A stretch of 64,000 nucleotides of DNA from assembly GCA_010093515.1 (NCBI GenBank), contig MU001680.1, forward strand, positions 978,426 through 1,042,425, read 5' to 3'. Shown here piece by piece: positions 10,917 to 22,701 of this stretch. Source of the DNA: Lineolata rhizophorae. Lineage: Eukaryota > Ascomycota > Dothideomycetes > Lineolatales > Lineolataceae. The notes beneath the pieces are model-generated. The model was not told the DNA's origin. It was given only the letters and a program-made list of their open reading frames with translations, and made no database searches. Made by a program: the position numbers and the translations under genes. The stretch's first letter is position 1. Each line of letters opens with the position of its first letter.

Positions 10917-13585
10917 GTTTGAGCTTGGAACTTTGGAACTTGGAACTTGGGACTTGGGGAGAGTCGTTGTGGTCTGGAGAGTTAGGGTTTGCTCTGGAAC
11001 CTTTTTTTTCCCCGGGAGGGGGGGGGGGTTGGGCTTCACGTGTGGGTGTGAAGATGTGGCTTTGGGTCTTGTGTGATTTTGTTACACTTTTTTTGTGGTT
11101 TTTTTTGTCTTTTTGTCTTTTTGTCTTCATGGCTGTCTGTTTTGTTGCGAGGCGTTTTCGTGAGGGCTACGTCCTTTTTCTCTTTTTTTTTTTCTGCCTT
11201 TTTTTTATTTATTTATTTTTTTAGTGCGATTGTGTCGGCGCTGTTGTTGCTGCAGCCACCTTGTTAAGTATGTGCGTCTAGCGGGTTTGCTAGACGGGAT
11301 AGGACAAGACAGGGAAGAAAATCCTGGCGTGTTCCGTTTTTGATCTTCGCCCCTTTTTCTTCCGTGCCCTGCGCCTGTGATTGGGGTTGTGTTTGAGCGT
11401 GACGTGGAGCACGTTGCTTATCCATAGTGGGCTTTTTCGGTTCTTCACTCTCTCCAGCCTTCTTTCCCCCTTACCTTTTGCCCCTTTGCCTTGGTCAATC
11501 GTTTTGCGCGGCTAACTGGGCTGGGTTGAGTGAGTCTCTTACTTTCGATGATGTCTCTTGCTTTTATTCTACCATGGAGTCGAGTCGGAGGCTGTTGTTG
11601 CCGACAACTCTTGCCTGAGGGCTTCTCTCACTTTTGTTCTTTCTGAAAGGGGTTGAACTGTCTGATGGGGTCGGGTCGTATCGCTGGTCATCTTACGTCG
11701 CCGTCCCATCGGAAGGGAGTGTTACCTTTTCTTGAGTTTGGTGTCTTGCAGTATATGTGTGTGTGTGTGTGTGTGTTCTTAGCTTGTTGGTTTTGTTGCT
11801 AGGCACTTACGTTGTCGATCCGTGAGAGGTTCACTAGATTGCTTGATTCAAGGGGGGAGGGAGGGCGGGTGAAAAAGAAAGAGAGGTTGAGTGATTTTGA
11901 TACCCTCGGTGATCAGATAGTCAATGTTGAGTTTTCGAGTCTAGTCCGGCTCTCGTTCCTGCCTTGCGTGGCGTGCTGGTGAGACTCGGAGTGAGATACT
12001 ACCTGATTGGCCCCAGGCGGCCGGTGGTTGCCGGGCCTGTGTGCCCGCGCCGTCGTCCACACAGACCCGGATGAAGAAAAAGAACACTTCCCGTCTCGCT
12101 TTGTCTCACTTTGCTTCAGGCATACATACACGCCTCTCGCTACCGCCTCGCGCGGGGAATGTGGAGGCTGGACTTCGGCGGCGGAGCCGAAGGCGCTGAC
12201 GGAGAGACGTGTGGCTTGGATGGGCGTGGGAATCGAGGCGCTGTCCTGGGACGATGCATGTGGGTGGTGGGCTGGAGGCTCTGTGGCTGGAGGGGCCGAA
12301 GCCGACGCGGGGCGTCCTCTGGGCGGAGGATTTGCGACGAGGAGGAGGATGAGCAAGGTGGAGCTGTGGCTGGGGCAAGAGATATGGGAGGATGGGTTTG
12401 CTGGCGTGCTTGGTGTTGTGTGAGACGGTCATGCGGCGTGGCTGTTCGTCTGGGCACGTGCTTTTTGCTTCCAGCATGTCTGATCCGTTTAAGTGAGAGG
12501 TCGAGCAACGCTAACGCTACGAGGCTAAAAGGTACGTGTTGCTCACGGACTAAGTAGCAAGGTAGGTAGACAGCTGGTATGGCGGCCGTCTGGTCGGTCA
12601 GCATTCCCGAGAGGTGGCTGTCGACGAGGCGCGGCGGTCTCGGAGTGACGTTCGAGGCTTGAGACAGTCCCGGGGTTGCGTTCAACCGGGGCTGCTCGGC
12701 CCGACTTCCTCCGAGGGAAACCACCTTCCATCGACGTTTTCCATGGCAATTTCAACACGGTGTCGCATTCGCAAACGACCACTCACGGAGCCGCTCGCGC
12801 CAATGCTCCGTCTCGTGGACACCCCAGTCTCATGTGACGTCTGTATTGGGTGGGCTGCCAAGGTGCGCCCGGCCCTACCCACGCGCCGGCCAACCGCGAC
12901 GACTAAAGTTAGCGCCCGCCGGTACCTGCGCCTCAGGGGCGCCCCGGGACTGCTTAAGTCTCCAGATCTCGCAGACGCCACGCCACGACGGCACGGCGGT
13001 GCCCGCGACGGCGGTGCCCGCGACGGCGGGCGTCATCGGCGCGGCCAGATTTCTTCTACGTACGGCGGTCTAGTACGTCGGGCGCGACCTGGACTCGGCC
13101 CTCGAGCTTGTCCGGGTCCATGCGCCAATGCGACTTTGCTTGCCCCCGCCCGGAAGGAGCATGCGGCTTGGACGCGATGGAATTAACGTTCGGGCTGTGC
13201 GAGGGCTGGGGCTAACTGGGATGGGCATGGCACGCCTATTCTCGAACACGAGGAGACCGCCTACGCTAATTAGGGGCGCCACACTCCTCGGAATCCTCCT
13301 GGACGGGCTGGCGCCTGGGGTCCATCGTCGCATGTTTCCTGTGATTCTTTCTCTCTGTCAGTCTCTTTTTCTCTCTCTTTTCCATCTCTCTTTTGCCACT
13401 CTATTTTCACTTTTTATTCCCTTTTCTTCTTGTTCCTCGCTCGCTCTTTCAACCGTTTCGCGCTCACGATGGATTGTTGAGAAGCGCTCCATTAGCAACT
13501 TGCAACTGCGTGTTCACTTCCCGGACAGTCGTCGCAACTTCGCTCGTTCCGTGCGACGCCTCCAGACGCGGACCCAACGACAGCT
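10917..13585. other. Intergenic region, no gene supported
   Basis: The first ~350 bp are T-rich with G-runs and look like the 3' UTR of the Kar9-type gene. A (TG)n microsatellite lies at 11756-11776. Frames of 60-190 codons at 12.0-13.2 kb on both strands show no protein-like character. The last ~250 bp (13330-13585) are pyrimidine-rich and are probably the promoter/leader of the membrane-protein gene at 13586. Confidence 0.55.
11756..11776. repeat. (TG)n microsatellite
   Basis: About ten uninterrupted TG units in intergenic DNA. Confidence 0.95.
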
Positions 13586-14653
13586 ATGAACCCGGCCGTG
13601 CCCGGGTACTACCCGGTGCCGCAGACCTTTCAAGATGAGCGGCGCGCGCGCCACGAGCGCGTCGGCAAGATCGTGCTTCGCGGGCTGGCCACGGCGCTCA
13701 CCATCGCCGCCATCGGCCTCGAGGCCGGCATGGTGACTTTGCCGCCGGCGCCCGACGAGGACGACGACTTTTACGACTACAACTATTACTACGACTACTA
13801 CTCGCCGTGGATCCTAGCGCCGGAGTTGTTTGCATTCGTGCGTGCCTCTTTCCCCTCATCTCGTTTTGGAGCGCTCTATCTTGGCTAACTTGTGCACGTG
13901 CTCGATAGCTTAGCTTCGCATTCCTTTGGGATTCCATGGAATACATCATCCTCTGTGCCAACGGCAAAGGCATCCACCCGGGAGCGCACGTCGGTGTGGA
14001 CCTTGTCCTCTGGATAGCCCTCTTTATCCTCGCCATTTTGCAATACTTAATATCCTGGACCGGCATTTCCGTATCCACGGCGAGCGTCGTGGTGGTCATT
14101 GCGTACGTCTCACCGACCAAGCTTGATTCTGCACGCGCGCACGACATTCACTCTTTCTATCGCGACCCGACTCCTCGCTAATGACACCCTCTCACTCGCA
14201 GTGTTCTCCACTTCATCCTTTTCGTCTGGGCCTGCGTCGACACGCACCGCAGCCGCCGCGCCAAGGACGAAAAGATGCTCGCCCGCGTCGCCGCCTCCAT
14301 GTGGCGTCAGCAGCCGCAGTACCAGCCGGTGCCCTCGGCGGGCGGCCCGTGCCCCGGTGCTCCTAGCGGCATGTTGCCGCCGGGCATGGTCCTGGTCCCC
14401 ATGGAACAGTACCAGCAGATGAACCGCGGCAGCGGCGGCCCTATATCCCCCTTCCAGCCACAGACGCAGCAACATCAGCAGTGGCGCTTCCCCCAGATGC
14501 CCCAGCAGCAGCAGCAGCAGCAGCAGCAGCCCACCTTCGCGCCGCTGATGTCGCAGGCGTTTGCCCAACAGCAGCAGCGGCCGCAGCGGCGGCAGGAGCG
14601 AAGACAGCAGCAGCAAGGGCAGCAGCAGGGCCAGCAGCGAGGACAGCAGCAGC

Positions 14654-14686
<33 letters not shown>

Positions 14687-14973
14687 GGGGACAGCAGCGC
14701 GGCCGCCAGTCAACGCATCAGCAGGCGGAGGAGGAGCAGCCGCCGCGGTTGCCGCCGCGGTTGCCGCCGCGGAGAGGAGACGTCTCGCCGGCGGGGTCCG
14801 GGCGGGTCTCGCCGTTGACGGGGCCGAGTCTGACGGGGCCTTTGATGGAACCGGGTCCGTCAATGGCGATGGCGAGACCTTCGACGGAAGCGGGGCCTTC
14901 CACAGAAGCTGGGCCCTCGACGGAAGCGGGTCCGTCGAAGGTTCGGATAGAGAAGAGTCATCGGTATGCCTAG
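13586..14973 (+). CDS. Four-helix membrane protein with glutamine-rich cytosolic tail
   Basis: Three exons: 13586-13837, 13909-14102 and 14202-14973, giving 405 aa. Intron 1 has GTGCGT, a GCTAAC branch site and TAG; intron 2 has GTACGT and CGCAG. Joined exons give four hydrophobic helices: IVLRGLATALTIAAIGLEAG, a segment around LFAFLSFAFLWDSMEYII, VDLVLWIALFILAILQYLI and VVVVIAVLHFILFVWACV, followed by a basic stop-transfer (THRSRRAKDEK). An Asp/Tyr-rich loop lies between helices 1 and 2. The topology resembles small fungal four-TM (MARVEL-like) proteins, but I do not recognise the family. The last ~200 residues are dominated by poly-Gln, with a GPSTEA repeat before the C-terminus. The second splice joins a split Ala codon and makes helix 4 continuous, which supports the model. 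Confidence 0.75.
14500..14700 (+). repeat. CAG-rich polyglutamine tract
   Basis: Repeated CAG codons (notably 14502-14529 and 14646-14685), encoding runs of Gln in the tail of the membrane protein. Likely length-polymorphic. Confidence 0.85.
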
Positions 14974-15721
14974 CCTGAGGGAAGAAGCCGACGGCGGTCT
15001 TGGTTGTGAGGGGGCCGCTCTTCTGCTTGAGCTGGGCAGCTGGCTTGTAATGTTTGGAGGATACCTAATGGCGCAAAGAGCAAGATGGTCGGGCTTTTTG
15101 ATTCAACGCATTTGGAAGTCTGGGTTGGTCGAGTTGGAGGGACAGAATCTGGTCCATTGTGTGGAATCGCGTGTTGGAATTGAGCTCGAAGGAGCTGGAG
15201 TGGCTGTGCGGGAGAAGTGGGATCGGGTCGAATTGGGTAGGATATCCCGAGGCTTGGACTTGAGAGGTTGTTTTGGGGCTTACACGGACCGTTGGGATTC
15301 GCGTAAGTCAACTAGAAAGCCTAATTCGCCAAGCCTCATTACCAACTGCATCCCTTGAGAATCTTCTTCTCATGGGCATTTCTTTCTTTTTGGTCCTTCT
15401 GTCTAAGCCTTGTCAAGGCGCGATACCCTAAAGCGACTGGTCATCTCGAGATACAATAATACCCTTTTATTAGGTTTAGTGAATTTTCCGCGTTTGAATT
15501 GACTTTGGCGTCTAGGACGCGCGTTTTATTCTGGTCAAACTATGCAGTTGTACTAAATTTTTGGCCGTATGCGTTTTATGGATGGTCCGCGATGCGAGAT
15601 TTTCCCTCAGTCTCTCCTTTGGCTCCGCCATATATCCCGAGGGCCCGGAGTCTAACATGCGTACTATTTCCCGGACCTTCGACCCCGCCAAATCCTCCGC
15701 CCGCGTGCCGATGCGTTCCAT
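14974..15721. other. Convergent intergenic region
   Basis: Lies between the convergent membrane-protein and deacetylase genes and holds both 3' UTRs. The short frames have no protein character. Confidence 0.6.
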
Positions 15722-16655
15722 TTAGCAGGAGTTCCTGTTGGCAGGCGTGCCCTCGGCGTACGCGCCCTCCATCGTGTCGCCCACGCACTCAGCTACACGG
15801 CATCACCCAGCGGTCAGCCTACGGTCTCCAAGACGTCGGCATTGAAGCAGGGGGGAAGGAAAAAAAGGGTCAAGGACGCACCGACGGTGACGAGCCTCAG
15901 GTTGTTCTGGCTGGCCCAGTCGATCAGCCAGGGCGTCAGGGTGAAGACGGTGGTGTCGTAGGTCTCGTGCATGAGGGGGATGTGGCCGTTGCCCTGGGCG
16001 CCGGCCATCTGGAACTGCTGCTCGCTCTGCTGGGGCGAGTAGCCGTTCCAGTCGCCGCTGTCGATGTCGTTGACGACGATGCGGTACCCGAGCTCCGTCA
16101 TGACCTGGGGCATGGACCCGCCCGTCTCGAGGTAGGGCGGCCGCATGTACGTCGGCTTCACGCCGATGATGTCGACCAGCGCGCCCTCGAGCCGCGTCAT
16201 CTCGTCGCGCAGCTGCTGCGCGCCCATCTGCCCGACGTGCGGGTGCGTCCACGTGTGCGAGCCGATCTGCATGCCGGCGTCGTAGGCGTACTGGACCGAG
16301 TCGGCGCGGTCGTAGATGCAGCCTTTTTGAGATCAGGACGTCAGCTCAAGCTCGGTTCTCTTTTTCCTTTTCTTTTTTTTTTTTTTTTCGCCTTCCTCTG
16401 GTTCTTCGTACCGTAAAGCGTGCCCGTCGGGAAGAAGGTCGCCTTGGCGCCGGCCTCGGTCAGGATGTCGACGAGCGCCTTGGTGTTGGTGTAGGGCCCG
16501 TCATCGTAGGTCAGGGCCAGGACGCCCGGCTCAGCGCACGACTGGATCACGGTGCCGGCGGCCGGGCCGTCGCGCGCGAAGAGGTGGAGCGGGCTCGGGA
16601 CGGCGGCGCCCGCCGCCAGCGAGGCGAACAGGCACGAGAGCGCGGGCTTGTACAT
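15722..16655 (-). CDS. Secreted polysaccharide (chitin) deacetylase, CE4 family
   Basis: Three exons on the minus strand: 16655-16412, 16322-15882 and 15792-15722, giving 251 aa. The GTG two codons upstream is not the start; ATG 16655 begins a signal peptide (MYKPALSCLFASLAAGAA). All NodB motifs are present: LTYDDGPY (motif 1, catalytic and metal Asp), HTWTHP (motif 2, metal-binding His pair), RPPY (motif 3), DSGDWNGY (motif 4) and LMHE (motif 5). The last exon encodes ECVGDTMEGAYAEGT and ends in Cys. The enzyme would remove N-acetyl groups from chitin or related glycans in the cell wall or secreted space. A poly-T stretch inside intron 1 (16376-16388 on the plus strand) is a poly-A run in transcript sense. 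No chitin-binding module or GPI signal is present. Confidence 0.92.
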
Positions 16656-16768
16656 TGTCACGGGCTTCTTTGTCGTCTGTTTGTTTTGCTGCTAGTCGAC
16701 GGCGACGCGGGAAGGTTCAGGTCGAGACGGCGCGGGTATCGCCAGGAGCTGGGGTCGCCGGAAACATT

Positions 16769-16776
16769 CTTATATA
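16769..16776 (-). promoter_or_regulatory. TATA-like box of the deacetylase gene
   Basis: TATATAAG on the minus strand, about 115 bp upstream of the deacetylase ATG. Position and sequence fit a TATA element; not tested. Confidence 0.4.
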
Positions 16777-18010
16777 CCTAGCAAAAAAAAAAGGGAAGAA
16801 GGACCGTGCAACAAGGCGCGAAGAAAGATTTCCGTGTCGCCGGCGCGAAGAGAGCAGCCTACTCTATAATCGATCTAATTGGGGTCGTCTGATCGTCGAA
16901 TTAAACAGGCGCCGGCACCCAGAGTGCGGAGAAAACGGACGGCTTAAGGACAAGCATCGCCGTACAAATTAAAGCTTAGCCATGCTTCTGTGCAAAAGCT
17001 AAGAGGCGACGTTGGAAGGCGATTCGCCGCGATCCGCTCGCGGGATGACGGGGGTTCTTTCTACACAGGGGGTCTTTCCGGGCCTTGGCTCTATACCGAA
17101 GCAATTACGACTTTAACTAGGTTGCAGGAGTTTAAGCAATCGAGACCAATTTACCCCTGGCTTTCCGCCTTTCCGCCGGGCTCGCGACCCTGCCGCTACG
17201 AAGGGCCCGTTGGGACGGAAGTTCCTGTCGTCCGAACGATCTGGCTCTTCCAAGCCCGTTAAAAGGAAGAGAAACTGTGGGGAAAGCTTTGTGGGGAAAC
17301 CCTGGAAACGGAATGTTCACGTGCGATTTAGGCTAATAATATATGAAAGTTGATGGCGATGGTGAAAAAATCGGCCGGGTCATGGAGCGGCCGGCCGTCG
17401 AGTCGAGCCCGCCGGGCCGTGATTCAGGCTGAAGTCGAGCGGCGAGACGCAACCCGGGGACGAAGGCGCTTGGTTACTACGTGTGCGGGAGCGACGCCGC
17501 ATCGCTCGTGTGATGTCGTCGTGGGGACGTTCGGACAATTTCTCGACTCGCCCCCCGCCGCAGCGATGTTCCTGGCTTGCCGTTTGCGGCTAGACGGCCG
17601 CCTGCGCGAAGTGCGTGATTATAAGGCGCGAGGAGCCAAGAGATTCTGCCTCCCTCTGGACTCGACGTGATGCCGAGCACGAACCTGTCGTCAGCGGCGC
17701 TGCCCGCAGCCGCAACGTCCTTTCGAGCCGCGCCCTGCTTGCCGCTCCTGCCCGGCTGCATTGATGGACCGTGTGGTGATCACACTGCCACTTCGCGCGC
17801 TCGCCCACAGCCCGCGAGTCCGACTTGTCCCGAGACATGCGCCACAGAGGCCCTCGAGCGACAGTCCAGTGGCCGCCGAGCCGAGCACGGCACGAGGTTA
17901 AGGACCGGCTAACGTGGCCATGCCTGGCGGCCCCACGTGTTGTGCGAGGCTGACGTGCGAAGCCGGACGACTTTGTGCTTTTTTTCTTCTGTCTGGATGA
18001 GCTCCACAAC

Positions 18011-18069
<59 letters not shown>

Positions 18070-18263
18070 AACCTACTTTCCTTTTCCAGTCTCCTTTGTA
18101 TAGACTTTAGACTCTAGACTCCTTCGGGACTTTGTTTTCCCTCCTTTCAGCACTCTATTAGAGCCCCTAGGATAGTATCCCACCTTTTCATTTCGTCCGC
18201 GGCAGCCCGATCTACACGGAGTACAACTTCTCCCAAAGCAGATATCCGCCATCCTACCTAATC
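16777..18263. other. Divergent intergenic region, no gene supported
   Basis: Mixed composition, short frames only. It ends in a long CT microsatellite and a pyrimidine-rich leader directly before the Mpv17-family gene. Confidence 0.6.
18015..18065. repeat. (TC)n microsatellite, ~51 bp
   Basis: Uninterrupted TC repeat about 200 bp upstream of the Mpv17-family start codon. CT-rich tracts near the start site are common in fungal promoters. Confidence 0.97.
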
Positions 18264-19512
18264 ATGCTGCCACCCCTGGCTTCGACTTCTCCAGTCGCCG
18301 GCGCAACCACGGCACGCCTCGTCCTGCGCGCGCGCCCCTCCCTGCGCCCGAACCACGTCGGCGCGCGCGCCAAGTCCACCGGGGCGGGCTCTTCCTCGCC
18401 GTCGTCGCCTCCTCCCGCCGCATCGACCTCGACCTCGACCTCAACCTCGGCCGCCGCGCGCTCCGTCCCCGGCCCCGGCTACTTCTGGCTCGACTCGCTC
18501 TCGGTCCCGCTGCGCGCCTACGCGCGCGCCAACGACCGCCGGCCCCACGCCACCCAGGTGGCCAGCGCCGTCGTGATATACTTCGCGGGGGACCTGGGCG
18601 CGCAGTACATCGCGCGGAGGGGGGGGGAGGAGGCGGAGGAGGGGAGCGGAGCCGAGGCCGGGAGCGAGCGGGCGGCGGACGAGGCGGACGAGGCGGGCGA
18701 GGGCGAGGGCGGCGCGCGCTGGTGGTACTCGCCGCGGCGGGCGCTGCGCGCCGCGGCCGTCGGCGCCGTGGCCGCCGTGCCGGCCTACCGGTGGTTCCTG
18801 TGGCTCGGCGGCGGCGCGCTCGACGTGTTCCCGGCCGGGCGCGCGGCCGGGCGGGCCGCCAACCTGGCGGCCAAGGTGCTGGTCAACCAGGCCGTCTTCA
18901 CGCCCGTCTTCAACTGCTACTTCTTCGGCATGCAGGGCGCGCTGGCGGGCGACGGGCCGGCCGAGGTGCTGGACCGGCTGCGGAGGACGGTGCCGGCGAG
19001 CTGGGCCAACAGCTGGAAGGTGTGGCCGGCGGTGACGGCGGTGAGCTTCGCCTTCGTGCCGCCGCAGCTGAGGAGCGTGTTTGCGGGTAAGTCGAGGCCG
19101 GCTTCTTTGCGTTTGAGATCGGGGTTACGGTTGCGTGGTTGTATTCGAGAGCAGGAGCTTTCAGGGGGGAGGGGGGGGGTCTGGACCACTCTAGCCCGCT
19201 CCTCCGGGGCTTAAAACTGTTTCGATCCGATCTTGGCGGAAAGGAAAACGTCGCTGACCAAGTCTCTTTTCTATCCGGACAGGAGTCATCGCCGTAGGCT
19301 GGCAGACCTACCTCTCGCTGCTGAACCAGCGCGCCGCGCTCGCCGAGAAAGCCGCCATGGCCGCAAAGGAGGAGCACCGAGCCCTCCAACAAGAAGCCCA
19401 ACATGGCCGACGCCGTCGTGAAATCGCCGCGCCCGCTGCTGCCGCCGCCGCGCCCGACCGCCGAGCAGAGTCGCATCTCTCCGTGCTCCGCAACGCCATG
19501 ACGGGGAAGTGA
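18264..19512 (+). CDS. Mpv17/PMP22 family membrane protein, probably mitochondrial
   Basis: Two exons, 18264-19086 and 19283-19512, giving 350 aa; the intron runs from GTAAGT to CAG. The N-terminus is rich in Arg/Ser/Ala with no acidic residue in the first 40, like a mitochondrial presequence. The family core follows: YFWLDSLSVPLRAYARAN, AVVIYFAGDLGAQYIARR, RAAAVGAVAAVPAYRWFLWL, KVLVNQAVFTPVFNCYFF, then the signature SWANSWKVWPAVTAVSFAFV and, across the splice, VGWQTYLSLLNQR. Members are four-helix proteins of the mitochondrial inner or peroxisomal membrane, linked to stress tolerance and mitochondrial DNA maintenance. An acidic insert of ~40 residues (18616-18711) separates helices 1 and 2, and the C-terminus carries a charged Ala/Glu/Arg tail, so the protein is about twice the minimal family length. 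Confidence 0.9.
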
Positions 19513-20994
19513 AGGCCGTTTGCGCCGGGGCCAAGGACTACCCGCGCTACGGGATATTCCGCGCGGGGGCTGGTACGTACATAGCACCAACTAGCACCCG
19601 CCCACCAGAGCGCCCGGGAGCCAGCAGAGCCGCGCACGCTTGTCCCCCGCGGCAGCGAGCGATCCGGACCCGCACGCGCGGGGCGCGAGGTACCAACGCG
19701 CGTCCTCCGCTCTCCCCGCGCGCGCGACCGGCCCCGACGCGCGTATGTAGCACGCGCGCCGGCGTGGCGCGCAACGGAAGCGACAGCCGCCTGGCGCGGC
19801 GCGAGCGCCGCTGCCCTGCGGCGTGCGGGCATGCGGATGCGCGAGGCGCGGGGCGTGCGCCGCGAGGTCGGGGGACGCGGCTGGGACGCGGCCGTTGTGT
19901 GTACATGTGCCGGAGTGCGGTGGTAGCGGTGATGGTGGCGGGGGTCTAGACCTGTCGGGGGTGCCTTTGTGCCAAGGAGCGCGGAGCTTTCTCCGCGGGG
20001 CCGGGCGCGCCGTCGTACGTACGTATGTATGTACGTGCGTATGTATGTGCCCACGCGTATGTACCTAGGCGCGCCTCGTTGCGCCACAGCCGCGGAGAAA
20101 GGGCGCGGGAAAGGGGGAGGAGGGGGGGGTGGCGCTGGGCGGGCGGGAGCGCAGCTGCGGTGTGGTGCCGTGCTGGTGTGTACATAGCTGGGGGGGTGTT
20201 TTGTGCTTGTGGTTTGGGTGGGATTGGGTACGAGGGGCCGACCCGACTCGTCTTTCGGGTTCGTCTTTGGTTTTCCTTTATTTTTTTTTTGTCTCGTTAG
20301 ACCTTAGACGGGCGGAGCTAGAACGGTGGGCTTGCTGTGCCCCACCGTAGACATCGACTGGAATAGACAGACTAGTTCGGATGCTAGACGGCACTCTTGG
20401 ACACGGGTCGTTTGAACCTGGTTGGGCTTTGGGTTCGCGGGACTGGGCGTCTCGACCTGGGTCCCGGTTCTCCGGCTGCTGGGTCAAAGTCAGATGATTC
20501 ACGTCTGGGAGAGCCCTGATCGGAAGCGGCCGAGCTGGATTCGGGCGCGGTGTGTCAGGTCGGCGGTAATGTTCGTGGAGGTATGTACTCAATAGGCGCG
20601 TGGGTAGGTAATTGACCAAGGAGTGCGGAATGGAGGAGAAAGGCTTCGAACACGGGCTGTCTGGCTGCGCCAGAGACCTCACGAATAGACCGTTATGACC
20701 GCAAATGTACCTCGCTTGGCAAACTAGCTGGCCGCCCAAGACATGGACGAGACCGCAGTCTGTTCCGTAGCTAGTGCGCGCTGGCGGGCCCACGTGGCAC
20801 GGCTGACATGCTAGCACAATGGACGCAGCAGTAGCAGCATTTGGTTGTGATATTACAAGCAAGAAACAAGAAAAGGAACTGTACAGAGCTTCGTGCATAC
20901 GGCCACTCGCACTCGGGCAACAATCAGCCTTTTGCAGCTGCCTAGCAGGTGAAACTGTTCCCACACCCGTCCACCCGACACATGTCTTTCAACC
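19513..20994. other. Convergent intergenic region
   Basis: GC-rich, with a simple GTAC/GTAT-type repeat patch at 20014-20064 and several G-runs. It holds the 3' UTRs of the Mpv17-family and peroxiredoxin genes. No coding region supported. Confidence 0.55.
20014..20064. repeat. Degenerate GTAC/GTAT tetranucleotide repeat
   Basis: Alternating gtac, gtat and gtgc tetramers over about 50 bp in the intergenic region. Confidence 0.8.
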
Positions 20995-22701
20995 CTATTT
21001 GAGCACCTTGTCGGCCGTGGACACTGGCCAGGAGGAGCGGCGTCAGCCGGCCGCGTTAGCAACCAATCCGTCGCAAAGCCTCATTCGGAAGAGCAACGCA
21101 CCGCTCATGCCCGTGTTGTCCGGCTCGACGTGCGCCTCCTTGACCTTGCCGTCCTCGACGACGAGCGCGTACCGCTTTCCGCGGCGGCCGCCGAAGATGC
21201 CGGACCCGTCGAAGGCGAGGTCCAGCCCGTCGGTGAAGGCCAGGGCGGGGTCGGCCAGGAAGCGGATCTGCGGGCGGGCCGGGCGGGTCAGCGGGCGGAA
21301 GCGAGCAAAGGGGGGGGGGGGGGGGGGGCAGAGAGGGTCGGGAGGAAGGGGAGGGCGGAGACGTACGCCGCTGGAACCGCTGGGGTCGAGCACCTTGGCC
21401 CACGCCTTCATGCTGCCGTCGGCCCGTCAAAAAAACCCGTCAGCGCAAACGATGCCGTCGGAGCTACCACCAAGGGGGACGGAGCCTCGTCGTCCCGGCC
21501 CGGTGCCTCTCTCTCTCTCTCTCTCTCCCTCGCGGCGCGGGAAACCTACACGAACGGATCGTTGACCGACACCACGAAGACGCGCCCGGCGTCCTTGAGC
21601 TTCGGCGAATTGATGTATCCCGGGACGTGCGACTCGGAGCAGGACGGGCCTAGGCGGCGCGGGGGCGGTGGCGGCGGCGCCCGCGCCCACGCCATCGTGC
21701 ACGTCAGTCAAGGGTCGCCGACGTTCGAAATTACTTGTCCGGGGAAGGCGGCGCGACGGGTGCAAGAGAGGCTAGAGAGAAAGGGGGAGAGGGCGGCGGA
21801 GCGAGAGAGCGAGAGCGGGAGGGACGAGAGACTGCGGGGAGAGCAGGCCCGGGCCAGCCAGCCGGCGAGCTTGGCCCCCCTTGTCTGGAACGTGTTTGCG
21901 CTCGGGGCCTTTGCGGTCTGAGTGTCCTGCATCCCCCGTCCGATAGGACGAGGTAGGGAGCAAGGCATAGCGAGTGTTTGCTGCTAGTGCCTGTGTAGAG
22001 AGCCGGATAGGCAGGTGCGGCTGAAGCGGTGCTGCCGGGATGTAGGCGGTGGCTCCTGGGCCTGAACACCGCCCGTGGCGCCGGTCCGAGCCCGGGTTCA
22101 AGCCTTTGGGTCTGGCTCGGCCGGCGCCGGTACCTAGGCCACCTAGGCAGGCAGACTCGCGGCGTTGGACACGCCGACCCAAGGTTGGCCGCGGCGAGAC
22201 CGGGAACGGAACAAAAAAAGCAACCAAGGCGTCGGAACCGCGCGCGGCGGCAGCACCGACTCACTTCGCAGCTCTCCCACGTCCGACGGTCCTCCACCCC
22301 ACGCGCACCCGCCGCCCGAAGAGGAAACCGTCGAAAAGAAAGCGCCCGGCGTTGCAGGTGGCGCCCCCCGACGCCGAGGTCGAAAAGGGCAAGCATGCCC
22401 AAAAGGAGAAGGAAAAAAGAAAAAAGAAAAAAGAAAAAAAAAGGAAAGAGTGAGAGAAGGAACAAAACTCACTGTACGCGGCCGGCACGCCGACGACGAC
22501 GCCCCTGCCGCGCCCCAGCTCCTCGGCCAGGCTGACCCGGTTGCCCGGCGAGCCCTCCATCAGCTGCACGTCCGGCAGCGCGTCGCCGACCTGGACCAGC
22601 GGCCGCGGGGACCGGTGGAAGCCGCGCGCGGTGGCTGCGGCGGCGGCGGCGGCGGGCCGCGCGGAGGAGGCGGCGACGGCGGGGCGGCGGAGGGCGAACA
22701 T
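20995..22701 (-). CDS. Mitochondrial Prx5-type atypical peroxiredoxin (AhpC/TSA, redoxin)
   Basis: Five exons on the minus strand: 22701-22473, 21649-21550, 21412-21367, 21267-21102 and 21023-20995, giving 189 aa. The N-terminus (MFALRRPAVAASSARP) is Arg/Ala/Ser-rich, a likely mitochondrial presequence. The fold follows with VQVGDALPDVQLMEG, then VPAAYSPSCSESHVPGYI, whose Cys is the peroxidatic cysteine, VFVVSVNDPFVMKAWAK, IRFLADP, RYALVVEDGKVKEAHVEPD and the C-terminal VSTADKVLK. It would reduce H2O2 and organic peroxides with a thiol donor. Oddities: intron 1 is 823 nt, very long for this genome; the active site has Ser where PxxxTxxC usually has Thr; and the mature protein has one Cys only, so it must use an external thiol. 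The final 29-nt exon is needed to restore the family C-terminus. Confidence 0.92.

Noticed and set aside
8971-11130. Long minus-strand open frames (719 and 424 codons) opposite the Kar9-type gene
   Set aside because: They are shadows of a very GC-rich coding strand: poly-Arg/Ala/Gly composition, no motifs, and they cross the N gap.
12007-13186. Several 100-190 codon frames between the Kar9-type and membrane-protein genes
   Set aside because: No protein-like character, no supporting splice structure, and overlapping frames on both strands.
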